Positions 7,615-16,573 of a stretch of DNA of 64,000 nucleotides are shown in pieces. A program made the position numbers and the translations under genes. Numbering within the stretch: the first letter of the stretch is position 1; each line of letters begins with the position of its first letter. Below the pieces are notes generated by a model. The model made no database searches and was not told where the DNA came from. It saw nothing but the letters and a program-made list of their open reading frames with translations. This stretch comes from Nocardia tengchongensis (lineage in GTDB: Bacteria > Actinomycetota > Actinomycetes > Mycobacteriales > Mycobacteriaceae), in NCBI RefSeq assembly GCF_018362975.1, contig NZ_CP074371.1, forward strand, positions 4,402,001 through 4,466,000, in the 5' to 3' direction.

Positions 7615-8528
7615 CCGTCCCGCCGGGCGCGCCCGACCCGGAGGCGGTCACCGAGTTCACCGTCGGTGTCGTCGCCCGGCGGCTGGGTGTTCCCGTCGCC
7701 ACGCTGCGGAGCTGGAATCAGCGCTACGGACTCGGCCCGCAGCGCCATCGGCCGGGGCGGCACCGCCACTACACCGAAGCCGACCTGGCCGTGGTGACCC
7801 GGATGGTGGAACTCGTCCGGGCCGGCGCCGGCCCGGCGAGCGCCGCCCGGGCCGCGCGCGTCCTGCTCGAACCCGCACCGCCACTCGACGATGCGCAGCC
7901 GGTGATCACGGCCGCGGAACATATGCAGGCCGCCCGGCTGCTCGGCGTGATCTCCGTTCACCTGGCGCATTACGGGGTGATCGTCACCTGGAACCAGTTG
8001 TGCCGCCCCGCCTTCGCGGAGATCGTGGCGAATCAGCGGCTCGGACGCGGCTACATCGACGTCGAGCACATCCTGTCCTGGGCGATCACCACGGCCTTGC
8101 ATCGCGGCGTCCCCACCCTGACCGACCTGCCCGGAGAACCGGAGATCGTCCTGGCCTGCACCGGCGGCGAGCAACACGTGCTGCCGCTGGAAGTACTGCG
8201 GGCGGCGCTGGCCGAACAAGGCCGGCCCGCGCTCCTGCTCGGCGCGTCGGTACCCCCGGAGGCGCTGGCCCAGGCCCTGACCCGGCGGAAGCACCCGGCA
8301 ACGGTCGTGCTCTGGTCGCAGTCGGAGTCGACCGCGGTCGGTGCGGCGATCGCGGCGGCCGAGAGTTCACGTAGCGCGGTGCTGCTCGCCGGGCCGGGCT
8401 GGGAGCATGCCGACATCGTTTCCGGACGCAGACATCTCGATTCGTTGGACGATGCCGTAGCGGCACTTGTCGCCACCGACGTCCCGGCTCATTCACGTGC
8501 GAGTGACGGCACGAATCGAATGACGTGA
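7611..8528 (+). CDS. LitR/CarH-like MerR-family transcriptional regulator
   Basis: A 305-aa protein. Residues 16-60 form a MerR winged HTH (VGVVARRLGVPVATLRSWN, wing RPGRHRHYT). Residues about 95-160 are a four-helix part with WNQLCRPAF and DVEHILSW. Residues about 175-295 are an alpha/beta domain of the cobalamin-binding type. The EH of the CarH Wx9EH motif is kept (152-153) but Trp is replaced by Gln. EQHVLP (187-192) sits where the family has the ligand-His motif ExHxxG. Adenosylcobalamin-based light sensing is therefore possible but unproven. GTG 7611 overlaps the previous stop, making this the last gene of the operon it probably controls. It is closely similar to the partial gene at 1-459. 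Confidence 0.85.
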   Translation: MTVPPGAPDPEAVTEFTVGVVARRLGVPVATLRSWNQRYGLGPQRHRPGRHRHYTEADLAVVTRMVELVRAGAGPASAARAARVLLEPAPPLDDAQPVITAAEHMQAARLLGVISVHLAHYGVIVTWNQLCRPAFAEIVANQRLGRGYIDVEHILSWAITTALHRGVPTLTDLPGEPEIVLACTGGEQHVLPLEVLRAALAEQGRPALLLGASVPPEALAQALTRRKHPATVVLWSQSESTAVGAAIAAAESSRSAVLLAGPGWEHADIVSGRRHLDSLDDAVAALVATDVPAHSRASDGTNRMT

Positions 8529-8684
8529 TCGCCCAGGCACGAAATACGGATTCGGCGATGGATATTCCGCCGGGGTGCGTGCTTTCCTCGAGACGCTCTA
8601 CGAGTTCGCGGGCACCGCTGCGTGACGAATCGCCGTGTCGGATCAACGTTGCGCTGTGTGGGGGAGGGCTCGGAGAATACGCGG

Positions 8685-9366
8685 GTGGTCGTCCTCGAAG
8701 GCGTTGCGCGACGCGATGAATGGCCCGAACTTCCGGAGCCGGTGCGGGAGGCGGTGGCCGACCGGCTGGGCGGGACGGTCGTTTCCGCGGTCAACCAGCG
8801 CGCGGGTTACAGCCACGGCATGGCCTCGGCGCTCGCTCTCGCCGACGGGCGCAGGGTCTTCGCCAAGGCGGTGCGCGGCTGGCGGGGATACCCACGGTGG
8901 CCGAGAAGTTCGGAACTGTCCTGCGATGCTGGTCCCGCTTCGCGGAGCAGGGCGCGCCACCCGACCTGAATCGGTGGGCGCTGCGGAACCTCGACCGGTT
9001 GGCCGACCTCGAAACCGGCTGGCTGGAACGATCCGGCGGCGAGACGCTGCTGCACACCGACCTCCGCCCGGACAACCTCCTGATCGATGCGGGCGGATCG
9101 GTGTCCGTGGTGGACTGGACCTGGCCGCCCTGGCCCCGGCGATCGCGTCCGCCGGCCTCGATCCCGACCCGATCTTGGCCGAACACCCCGCGACGGTCGG
9201 TCTCGACCCCGCGGTTATCGATTCGTTCCTGTGCGCCCTGGCCGGATACTGGTCGGTTCAGTCCCGTCAGCCGGCACCGCCGCGTTCCCCGGGGTTGCGC
9301 CTGTATCAGACCCGCGCGGCCCGGACGTCGCTGGTCTGGCTCGCGTCGCGAACCGGGTGGTCCTGA
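8685..9366 (+). pseudogene. Decayed aminoglycoside phosphotransferase-family (APH) gene
   Basis: Three frames each hold a piece of one protein. 8685 to about 8890 encodes WPELPEPVREAVADRLGG and the start of the kinase fold (DGRRVFAKAVRG). About 8890-9110 encodes VAEKFGTVLRCWSRFAEQ, the catalytic loop HTDLRPDNLLI and VVDWTWP. About 9111-9366 encodes LAALAPAIASAGLDPDPIL to the end. The middle of the N-lobe and the linker are missing compared with the usual size of about 300 aa, so this is a real deletion as well as two frameshifts. The GTG start follows a CGGAG. Unlike the other broken genes here, it looks genuinely dead. Confidence 0.7.
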
Positions 9367-9585
9367 TGGACACGCGTGAAGAGATGGCTACCCGGCTGGG
9401 ATACGCGGTCAGAGCTTCGCCGTCGCACATTGTTCGCTGAACGCAATTTCGCAATCCTCGCTTTGTAAGAATCCGATCTGAATGGTTGCGGATCTGTAGG
9501 CTGCCCGGAATGTTCGATTAGGATTCCCAAGCAGTTCGCGATTCCGGAAGAGGTCGACGATGTCCGCGGGTGGATCGGGTCAGAT

Positions 9586-10647
9586 GTGACAGCCGGCGGG
9601 ATTGTGCGCGACTGGTGGCGTGATCCGCTCGATTATCGGTGGCTGGTCCGGACGCTCGAGTCGCGCGGGGCACTGCCCATGAACCGGATCTTCATCGCGA
9701 CATGCGGTGGCGCGGTCGCGGTGATCTCGGCATTGACTCTGTTGTCCGCGCAGGGCCCCGTGGGCATGGAGCGGATGGTCACCGGCTTCAACGTGGTCAT
9801 CGCACTGCTGTGGGTCGGGTATTGGATGCTGGCGCCGTGGCCGGGCGAGCGTCTCTCGCTGGCCTTGCTGGCCGGTACCGATGTGCTCATCGCCGCCGGA
9901 TGCGTCGTGGAGAGCAATCATTTGTTCGGATCAGCGTGCAGCATGCTGCTGGTTCTGCCAGGCGGCTATCTCACCGTGTTCCACGGGCCGCGTGTGCTGG
10001 CCGTTCACGCAGTGTGGTGCCTGCTGGCGGTGCTGACGCTGTCCTGGTTGACGGTGGCTGACTCCAATGGCGATGTGGCCCTGGCCGTGTCGATCGTATT
10101 GACGACAGCGGCCGTCACCGTGGTGCTGCTGCCCTCGCTGCACTTCTGCTACTGGGTGCTACGAATGGACGCACTGGTCGATCCGCTCACCACCCTGCTG
10201 AACCGGCGCGGCCTGGACTACTACGTGTCCGGCTGGTTCGGGCCGAACGAGCCGGGGACCATCTGCGCGATGGTCGTCGATCTCGACCGATTCAAGAAGG
10301 TGAACGACACCTACGGTCACGCGGCCGGAGACCAGGTGCTGGTCCGTGTGGCGGCCCGCCTGCGGGCCGAACGTCCACCCGGATCGCTCGTCACCCGTAC
10401 CGGCGGTGAGGAATTCGTCGTGTTCGCTCGCCTGGACCGCGATGCCGCCGTCGACGAAGCCGACCGACTGCGCCGAGCCATCGAGGCAGCCGAAGCGGCG
10501 ACCACCTCGGTCACCGCCAGCATCGGGGTGACGGTCATCGAGAGCCATTCGAGCGAACGCTGTCTCGACGCGATGCTGCACAGTTCGGATTCGGCCATGT
10601 ACCGGGCGAAGCAGCTGGGCGGCAACACGGTCGTCCTCGCGGACTGA
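9586..10647 (+). CDS. Membrane-bound diguanylate cyclase (GGDEF domain)
   Basis: A 353-aa protein. Residues about 35-185 contain several transmembrane helices and residues about 195-350 a GGDEF domain. It begins with DPLTTLLNRRGLDYYVSGWF, has DLDRFKKVNDTYGHAAGDQVL and the active-site GGEEF (TRTGGEEFVVF), so catalytic synthesis of cyclic di-GMP is expected. The family I-site RxxD is not obvious upstream of GGEEF. The GTG start at 9586 is the first in frame; a later ATG (ALPMNRIFIA) just before the first helix is possible. It is not clearly in an operon: the 219-bp region upstream holds no recognisable gene. Confidence 0.88.
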   Translation: MTAGGIVRDWWRDPLDYRWLVRTLESRGALPMNRIFIATCGGAVAVISALTLLSAQGPVGMERMVTGFNVVIALLWVGYWMLAPWPGERLSLALLAGTDVLIAAGCVVESNHLFGSACSMLLVLPGGYLTVFHGPRVLAVHAVWCLLAVLTLSWLTVADSNGDVALAVSIVLTTAAVTVVLLPSLHFCYWVLRMDALVDPLTTLLNRRGLDYYVSGWFGPNEPGTICAMVVDLDRFKKVNDTYGHAAGDQVLVRVAARLRAERPPGSLVTRTGGEEFVVFARLDRDAAVDEADRLRRAIEAAEAATTSVTASIGVTVIESHSSERCLDAMLHSSDSAMYRAKQLGGNTVVLAD

Positions 10648-10666
10648 GAAGTCCGCTACCTCTTGG

Positions 10667-10882
10667 CTAAGTACTCCAGCACCAGTCCAGGGTGGCTGAT
10701 CCGGGAGTTGGGATGTGGACGCAGATGGATAGCGAAATGTAGGGCGCGTCCACGTTCGTCCTCGGGGGCTGGTCCACATTCGACACCGTGGGCTGGTCCG
10801 CGGATGCGGCCGGTGCTGCCAGGACTACGAGCGGGACGGCCAGTGCCGCGAGGGCTGTCGAGCGGGTGAATCCTGCGAGCAT
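10667..10882 (-). CDS. Small secreted protein of unknown function
   Basis: A 71-aa protein with a clear Sec signal peptide (MLAGFTRSTALAALAVPLVV, then an APAASA cleavage region). The mature part of about 43 residues ends CVHIPTPGSATLDWCWST with two Cys that could pair. AAGGAG lies 7 bp upstream of the ATG. It is convergent with the GGDEF gene and has no recognisable domain. Confidence 0.6.
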   Translation of the reverse strand: MLAGFTRSTALAALAVPLVVLAAPAASADQPTVSNVDQPPRTNVDAPYISLSICVHIPTPGSATLDWCWST

Positions 10883-10996
10883 CGCGTCAACTCCTTCGAG
10901 TCGAGAAGTGTGGTTCCGAGCTCCGAAGAAAACAGTTGAACCACGCTAACATTCAGCAACCTATGGATCCACCCGGGGCCCGCGGTCCGATCGCGG

Positions 10997-11260
10997 CTAG
11001 GACGGCGGCCGGATCTCGGTGACGAGGGTGTAGAGCTCGGCGATCCGGCCATCCTCGACCCTGGCGATATCCATCCCACTGACCACCGCAGGTTTCTCGG
11101 GCGGCCCGTACTGGAAGCCGAGGTGACCGATGTCGTCGAGCCCGGACGCCGGACCCGCGGGCCGGAAGACCCAATCGGGATTCTCCGCCAACATCTCCGC
11201 GGCCCGACGCTCGAACTCGGTGCGTCCGTGATTGATTCGATCCGGTTCGTGCCAGTCCGT
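10997..11260 (-). pseudogene. C-terminal remnant of a SnoaL-like (NTF2 fold) protein
   Basis: From TDWHEPDRINHG through RPPS the frame shows about 87 residues typical of the C-terminal two thirds of SnoaL-like polyketide-cyclase folds (LGFQYGPPEKPAVVSGMDI, then VEDGRIAELYTLVTE). The N-terminal strand and helix are missing: the preceding DNA is the end of the CFA gene at 11281. There is no plausible start codon with a ribosome-binding site. This is read as a truncated relic. Confidence 0.5.
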
Positions 11261-11280
11261 CTGTGCTGTGGGACCTCGCG

Positions 11281-12669
11281 CTAGCCCCAGGCGCGGCGGG
11301 TGGCGGGGAGTCCGGAGCGGCCTTGGCGGGTTGGGATGACGCCGAGGACCTGGTGGAGGCCGAGGCCGCCGTCTTCGAATCCCAGGGCGGAGGCGGCCAT
11401 GTAGATGCGCCAGATGCGGGCGCGGCCTTCGCCTGCCAGTGAAACCGCCTGATCCCAGCCGGTTTCCAGGTTGGCGACCCACTCGCGGAGGGTCAGTGCG
11501 TAGTGCTCGCGCAGGGCTTCGACGTCGCGGACTTCGAATCCGGCTCGTTCCATCGCCAGGACGACCTCGCCGACGTCGAGGAGTTCGCCGTCGGGAAAGA
11601 CGTAGCGGCCGATGAAGGATCTGGGGCGGATCTTCGACCCACCGGCCGACGAGATGGCGTGGTTGAGCAGGCGGCCTTCGGGCCGGAGCAGGGCGCGCAG
11701 GGTGTCGAAGTATTCGTCGGCGCGGTTGGCCCCGACGTGTTCGAACATGCCGATCGAGGAGATGGCGTCGAACTGCTCACCGCGCAGGTCGCGATAGTCG
11801 GTCTGCCGGATCTCGACAGTGGCGGACAGCCCGGCCTCGGCGATGCGCTTGCGGGCGAGTTCGGCTTGCGTGCCGCTGATCGTGACGCCTACGACCCGCG
11901 CGCCGTAGACCGAGGCCGCGTGCATGGCCATCGACCCCCACCCGCACCCGATATCCAGCAGCCGCATTCCGGGGCGCTCGGTCAGGCCGAGTTTGCGGCA
12001 CACCAGATCGTGCTTGGCGCGCTGGGCATCCTCGAGCGAGACGGTGGGGTCCGCGGCAGCTCGGCCGTCGTCGTCCGCGGCGGCGAACCGCGCGCACGAG
12101 TAGGTCATGCTCGCCCCGAGCACGAGACGGTAGAAGTCGTTGCCGACGTCGTAGTGATGACTGATCACCGCCGCATCGCGGTGGCGGGTGTGCTGCCGGC
12201 CGCGTGGGGGCCGCGCCTCCTCGGGCGGCGGCTGCGGACGACGGGTGAGCGCGCCCAGCCGCCGGGCCGCACCGAGGGCATGCCAGGCGCCGGCCACACC
12301 GAGGCGGGCATCGCCCGGCACCGCGGACTGCAGGGCGCGCAGCACCTGGAAGATGTCGCCCTCGAGGTCCACGGTGCCGGCGACGTAGGCGCGGCCCAGA
12401 CCGAGTTCGCCCGGGGCCCAGACCATATGGTTCAGCGCGTCCTTCGATCGGATCACCATGGTGCCGGGATTGTCGCCGCTGGGCTGCACCGCGCTGCCGT
12501 CCCAGAATTCGAACCGCAATGGCGGCCGCGACCCGAACGCGAGTTCCAGCAGGGGTGTGAAAGCAGCCGCGACCGTCGTACTTTTGCCCATAGGTTCACT
12601 ATCGCCCGAACAGGTCCCACGAAGACGTTCGGCTGGTCGGCGCGCCTCGATTTGATCTTGGTCGGTCAT
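11281..12669 (-). CDS. Cyclopropane-fatty-acyl-phospholipid synthase family protein (UfaA1-like)
   Basis: A 462-aa SAM-dependent methyltransferase. The N-terminal lipid-binding domain (LRFEFWDGSAV) is followed by AVISHHYDVGNDFYRLVLG, the SAM motif LLDIGCGWGSMAMHAA, SSIGMFEHVG and FIGRYVFPDGEL, and a C-terminal YALTLREWVANLE. Length and motifs fit cyclopropane or tuberculostearate-type synthases acting on membrane phospholipids. The start at 12669 is used; a shorter start at 12591 (MGKSTTVAAAF) is nearly as good because neither has a strong ribosome-binding site. It is divergent from the broken FkbM gene and is the second of three such methyltransferases in the window. Confidence 0.88.
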   Translation of the reverse strand: MTDQDQIEARRPAERLRGTCSGDSEPMGKSTTVAAAFTPLLELAFGSRPPLRFEFWDGSAVQPSGDNPGTMVIRSKDALNHMVWAPGELGLGRAYVAGTVDLEGDIFQVLRALQSAVPGDARLGVAGAWHALGAARRLGALTRRPQPPPEEARPPRGRQHTRHRDAAVISHHYDVGNDFYRLVLGASMTYSCARFAAADDDGRAAADPTVSLEDAQRAKHDLVCRKLGLTERPGMRLLDIGCGWGSMAMHAASVYGARVVGVTISGTQAELARKRIAEAGLSATVEIRQTDYRDLRGEQFDAISSIGMFEHVGANRADEYFDTLRALLRPEGRLLNHAISSAGGSKIRPRSFIGRYVFPDGELLDVGEVVLAMERAGFEVRDVEALREHYALTLREWVANLETGWDQAVSLAGEGRARIWRIYMAASALGFEDGGLGLHQVLGVIPTRQGRSGLPATRRAWG

Positions 12670-12764
12670 GGTTAGTGTCGCATTCGCCCAAAACGATCAG
12701 TGGCGATGGCGTGCGGGTGTCGTCCTCGGTGTCAACACAGTCCACACTCGATTCGGAGGCTGGC

Positions 12765-13714
12765 GTGAGTCTTGCGTACCTGCGTTCGGATGCTGACCGC
12801 GCGTTGGGGATCGGGACGGGGCGGGTTGTCGTCCGCGAAACTGTCTCGACAGCAAGGGATATGGTGACATCGGCACGCCGTGGCCGTGGCGCCAGCCGGG
12901 TTCTGGCGCCCTACTGGATGGTCCGCCGGTTCTTGGGTGCGGCTGGTACGCCACTTTCCGATATCGGCCTGGTGCCCTTCACTTTCGCGACGCCGGGTGG
13001 CCCCGCATCGATCGTGGTGCGCCGCAATCAGAGCGATCTGCTGATCCTGTGGCAGATTTTCTTGCAGCGCTTCTACGAACTGGAGGAGAGCTACTGCCTG
13101 GACCACCGGATCGACACCCTCGACACCATTGTGGATCTCGGCGGGAACACCGGGCTGGCCGCGGCGTACTTCACCGCGCGATACCGCCGCGCCTGCTGCT
13201 GACCGTCGAGCCGATTGCGGAGAGCCTGGACGTGTTGCGGTGCAATGCCGCTTGATTGGGGGTTGATTGGCTGATCGAGGACTGCGCGGTGTCCAGCCGC
13301 CCCGGCGAGCTCGAATTCGCTGTCAGTGAGTTCTGGGATACCTGTACCGCCGTGCCCGAGGTGTACCGGTTACGGGAGACCCGGCCGTGGCGACTGGAGA
13401 ACACCCTCGCCCTCGCACCCCGCACGGTCGCGGCGGTCACGGTCGAGGAGTTGCTGCGACGACACGGTATCGAGCGCGTCGATTTGCTCGAGGTCGATGT
13501 GGAAGGCAGCGAGGTGTACATATTCGCGACCTCACAGCCGTGGATGAATCAGGTCGACCGCATTGTGCTGGAGATCCACGACAAGTACATCGACGGTGAT
13601 GTGGTGCGAAAGACGATGAAGGAAGTCGGGTTCGAGCGGGTGGTGCCGCGAGTGCCGGATCCGGTCGGGTTCAATCCCGTCGAGTTGTACGTGCGCCACG
13701 GCATCGCGCGATGA
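12765..13714 (+). pseudogene. FkbM-family methyltransferase, frameshift plus in-frame stop
   Basis: The GTG start follows GGAGGCTGGC. The first frame runs through the SAM-binding TIVDLGGNTGLAAAYFTARY. A C missing near 13188 shifts the frame, after which LLLTVEPIAESLDVLRCNAA continues. A TGA at 13253-13255 then interrupts the same frame. The last part (13256-13714) holds VDWLIEDCAVSSRPGELEF, VDLLEVDVEGSEV and a normal C-terminus. FkbM proteins O-methylate sugars or small molecules. The first break looks like an indel error. The stop codon makes real decay more likely than for the other frameshifted genes. Confidence 0.65.
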
Positions 13715-14052
13715 TCCTACCGACCGCGCCGCACCGGGCGGGCTGATCGGGGATATCGCCGGCTGATCTCGGTGTCGGCCTCCCACACGCACTGACACCC
13801 CCGGATGGTGGACGGGAGCTTGTAGTCCGCGGGTTGGCGGGCGAGTTCGGGGCGAACGGTTGATTCTGAGTTCGACAACGTGGTGGCAATGGAATCCCTG
13901 CGGCCGTCAAAAGTGGAGGAAAGTGGAATCTGGAGGCTGCGTGAAGACCACGCGACGCGCTGACCTTGACGTTTCACTGGTTGATGGCGTATCCCTCTGG
14001 GTACAGCTACCGATGTAAGCGGTACGACGACGCATGGGGAGAGGTGGTCCAG
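13715..14052. other. 338-bp region without a recognisable gene
   Basis: This stretch lies between the broken FkbM gene and the Rv1733c-like gene. Both strands were read: there are only short frames without family features. AGTGGAGGAAAGTGGAATCTGG (13912 onward) is a mild purine-rich repeat. A promoter for the downstream gene is expected near its right end, but I could not place it. Confidence 0.4.
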
Positions 14053-14653
14053 GTGTCGATGCGTCCTTCGTGGCCGTCACGGTTGTGGCGAGTGCGCCCG
14101 TGGAACTCCAGCCCGTTGATGCGCGTCTCCGATCGGGCCGAGGTGGTGTTGCGGGCGCTGGCCGTGGTGGTGGTGGCTGCGGCGGTGCCGGTGGCGGGGG
14201 CGGTGGGGACCGTGAGTTATACGGGGGCGCAGGCGCGGATCGTGGCGCAGAGACGCGGGGAAGACGCGGGTGGTGGCCACCGAGACGGCGGATGCGGTGC
14301 GGGTGCCGGATTCCGACCGGTACGTGGCGCATCAGGTGCGGTTTCAGGCGCCGGTGCAGTGGGTCGCCGACGGGAAGGTCTCGACAGCGACCGTGGATGT
14401 GGCGGGGCCGCAGCTCGCGGGGTCGACGGTGACGCTGTGGGTCAAGAACGGGCAGCCGACGCTCACGCCTGCGCGGCCCGGGTCGGCAGCGGCCGAAGGG
14501 ATCGGCACGGGCCTGGCGATACTGGTCGAAACCTGGTGTGCGGCGGCGGCGACCGTGTGGTTCACCGGCACTGTGCTCGACGCCCGACGCTATTCGCGCT
14601 GGGAGCGGGAGTGGCGCGGCATCAACCGGCCCATCGGCAAGGACACGCTCTGA
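14053..14653 (+). pseudogene. Rv1733c-like two-helix membrane protein, single frameshift
   Basis: The first frame gives RLWRVRPWNSSPLMRVSDRA, a transmembrane helix (LRALAVVVVAAAVPVAGAVG) and QARIVAQRR. After the G4 run at 14256-14259 the second frame resumes TRVVATETADAVRV, an extracytoplasmic part, a second helix (GTGLAILVETWCAAAATVW) and a basic tail RYSRWEREWRGINRP. One extra G restores the 200-aa architecture known from the mycobacterial Rv1733c family: short cytoplasmic end, helix, external domain, helix, tail. The function of the family is unknown. The start is GTG 14053 or ATG 14059, with GAGAGG upstream. Confidence 0.7.
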
Positions 14654-14668
14654 TTCCCTTGCGAGGGT

Positions 14669-15586
14669 TCAGTATTCGCCGGTGATCAGATTCTCCGGCG
14701 GCTGGCCCGCGAGGTAGCGGGCGATCTCGGCGGTGGCGATGGTCCAGCCGCGCTCCAGATTTCCGGAACTGCTGCCGCCGACGTGCGGGGTCAGCAGCAG
14801 GCCCGGGGCGTGCCAGAGCGGGTGACCGGCGGGCAGGGGTTCGGGGTCGGTGACGTCGAGAATCGCACGCAGGCGGCCCGATTGCAGCTCGGCGAGCAGA
14901 TCGTCGGTGCGGACCACGGGGCCACGGGCGGCATTGACCAGGATGGCGCGGTCGGGCATGCGGGCCAGGAACGCGGCGTCGACCATGCCGATGGTGTCGG
15001 TGGTGACGGGCACCATGAGGACCACGGCGTCGAAATGCGGTAGCAGGGAAGGCAGTTCGGCGATGCCGTGCACGCCCGGCCGTGCACGCGTGCCGACCAG
15101 TTCGACCGTGGTGTCGAAGGGCAGCAGCATGCGTCGCAATTCGGTGCCCAGATCGCCCGCGCCGATGATCAGAATGCGCTTGCCGTGCAAGGTGTCGGTG
15201 CGATGCTGGGTCCAGCGATGCTCACGCTGCGCGACGGCGAATTCGGTGAATTCCCGGTAGACCGTGAGCAATCCGGTGATCGCCCACTCCGCGGTGCTGG
15301 CCCCGTGCGCGCCGCGGCCGGTGGAGATCATGACGTCGCCGGGCAGCCGGCCCACCCAGGTCTCGGCGCCCGCGGTGAGCAGTTGCACCAGCCGCAGTTT
15401 CGGCAGGGCGCGTGCCAGTTCCAGATTCTCGGGGCGGCTGGCCAGGAACGCGGGCACGAACACCTGGGCCTCGTCCGCTCCCGCGGGCAGCGGCTCCCCG
15501 AGGGTGTAGCGCAGCACCCGCGCCCCGGGCAGCCGGGAGATCGCCGCGTAGCCATGCTCGTCGGGAACCAGCACCGTCACAGTCAT
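14669..15586 (-). CDS. D-isomer specific 2-hydroxyacid dehydrogenase
   Basis: A 305-aa NAD(P)-dependent oxidoreductase. The Rossmann domain is LIIGAGDLGTELRRML. Substrate-domain motifs include LLTAGAETW, INVNAARGPVV-type ILVNAARGPVVRTDDL, the Asp-containing AILDVTDPEPLPAGHPLW and the catalytic His segment LLLTPHVGGSS. The usual Arg/Glu/His triad is therefore visible. Length is slightly short for the family but complete. It is convergent with the Rv1733c-like gene. The substrate, a 2-keto or 2-hydroxy acid, cannot be told. Confidence 0.88.
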   Translation of the reverse strand: MTVTVLVPDEHGYAAISRLPGARVLRYTLGEPLPAGADEAQVFVPAFLASRPENLELARALPKLRLVQLLTAGAETWVGRLPGDVMISTGRGAHGASTAEWAITGLLTVYREFTEFAVAQREHRWTQHRTDTLHGKRILIIGAGDLGTELRRMLLPFDTTVELVGTRARPGVHGIAELPSLLPHFDAVVLMVPVTTDTIGMVDAAFLARMPDRAILVNAARGPVVRTDDLLAELQSGRLRAILDVTDPEPLPAGHPLWHAPGLLLTPHVGGSSSGNLERGWTIATAEIARYLAGQPPENLITGEY

Positions 15587-15656
15587 GGTAGCGACGCTAG
15601 CCGACCGGGCGCGGCCCGGTCGGCTGTGGTCGGCCCCGGTCGACGCCGGGGGCCGG

Positions 15657-15809
15657 TCAATAGCGCGGATGGGCGAGCCAGCGGGCGGGGGCGCCCAGCA
15701 GCCAGCGGATCAGGGCGACGGCCAGGGCGATGATTCCGAGCGAGTTCAGAGCCGGGGTGGCGAGTAGCCAGCCGGCATCCAGTAATGCCAGGCCGAGCAC
15801 GGCGAACAT
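15657..15809 (-). CDS. 50-aa hydrophobic membrane protein
   Basis: An open frame from ATG 15809 to TGA 15657. The protein begins MFAVLGLALLDAGWLLATPA and ends GAPARWLAHPRY. It has one or two hydrophobic helices (residues 2-20 and 23-39) and a basic C-terminus. GCAGAGGA lies 7 bp upstream of the start. It follows the membrane protein at 15856-16372 with a 46-bp gap on the same strand. The coding evidence is the strong hydrophobic pattern, the ribosome-binding site and the third-position GC bias. The function is unknown. Confidence 0.5.
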   Translation of the reverse strand: MFAVLGLALLDAGWLLATPALNSLGIIALAVALIRWLLGAPARWLAHPRY

Positions 15810-15855
15810 GCGGTGTCCTCTGCGGACGGGAGTCCGCGTTTTCCGGACGGTAGTC

Positions 15856-16372
15856 CTATTTGGTGGCGGATTGTTTTGTCGCGGACGGCGATGCGGCGGG
15901 TGCCTTCTTCGCCGGCGCGGGTGCTGCGGGCGCGCCCGGACGGCCCAAGAAGCGGTTGACCGACCAGTTCGGTTTCGACAATGCGCGTTTCGGCGCCGTC
16001 TTGGCCAGTGGAACCGCCGGCTGCCGGGGGTGGCTCCACGCTACGCGCGGGTGTGGCCGCGGGCACGGGTTTCGCGAGTTCCTTTCGCGCGGCGGCCATT
16101 TCCCGCCGCGAGTGCCGCAGCTCGCGCCGCGCCACCACCCCGCGCCGCGAGGTGGTCCAGATGCCGGCCAGCAGCAGGATCAACCCCGCCGCACCGACCG
16201 CGCCGATCAGGATCCCGTAGGCGAACAGCAGCCCGGTGGAACCGTGATAGGTGTGGCCGAAGACGGTGAAGCCGGAGGGAAGTGCGTGCGTGTCACCGCT
16301 GTTGGCCGCGACCCCGGCCACGCCAACGGTCACAGCACCCAGGAGAGCGATGAGCCCGATGATTGTGAACAT
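15856..16372 (-). pseudogene. Single-span-pair membrane protein with basic tail, single frameshift
   Basis: The N-terminal frame encodes two transmembrane helices (MFTIIGLIALLGAVTVGVAG and LLFAYGILIGAVGAAGLILL) and a charged segment RRELRHSRREMAAARKELAK. After the C5 run at 16026-16030 (given strand G5) the sense continues in another frame: PAVPLAKTAPKRALSKPNWS, then RFLGRPGAPAAPAPAKKAPA and the stop at 15856. Removing one base from that run joins them into 171 aa. The Lys/Ala/Pro-rich tail suggests interaction with nucleic acid or wall polymers, but the function is unknown. It resembles small SHOCT-less actinobacterial membrane proteins. Confidence 0.6.
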
Positions 16373-16573
16373 ATCGGGGCAATGCCCGCTGGTTCGCAGG
16401 TCAAACCCCGAATCGGTGGGTTGTCCGGCGAGTCTCACGAATTGTCCGCCCTCCGGTGGCCGGTCCGGACGGCTCGCTCGGCGCGGTCCATAACGAACCG
16501 GCGGTTCCCGGCGTGCCGCCGCCGCAGGAGGGCAACTCGATAGCAAACTCGCGGGCATGTCCCGTTCGCCCGC

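Noticed and set aside
9366..9440. A 24-codon frame starting MDTREEMATRLGYA after the phosphotransferase relic
   Set aside because: No ribosome-binding site, no recognisable domain and no partner; chance open frame in the gap before the GGDEF gene.
8685..16372. Genomic island or prophage explaining the decayed genes
   Set aside because: No integrase, transposase, tRNA, terminal repeats or clear base-composition shift; the region has the same GC and codon pattern as its surroundings.
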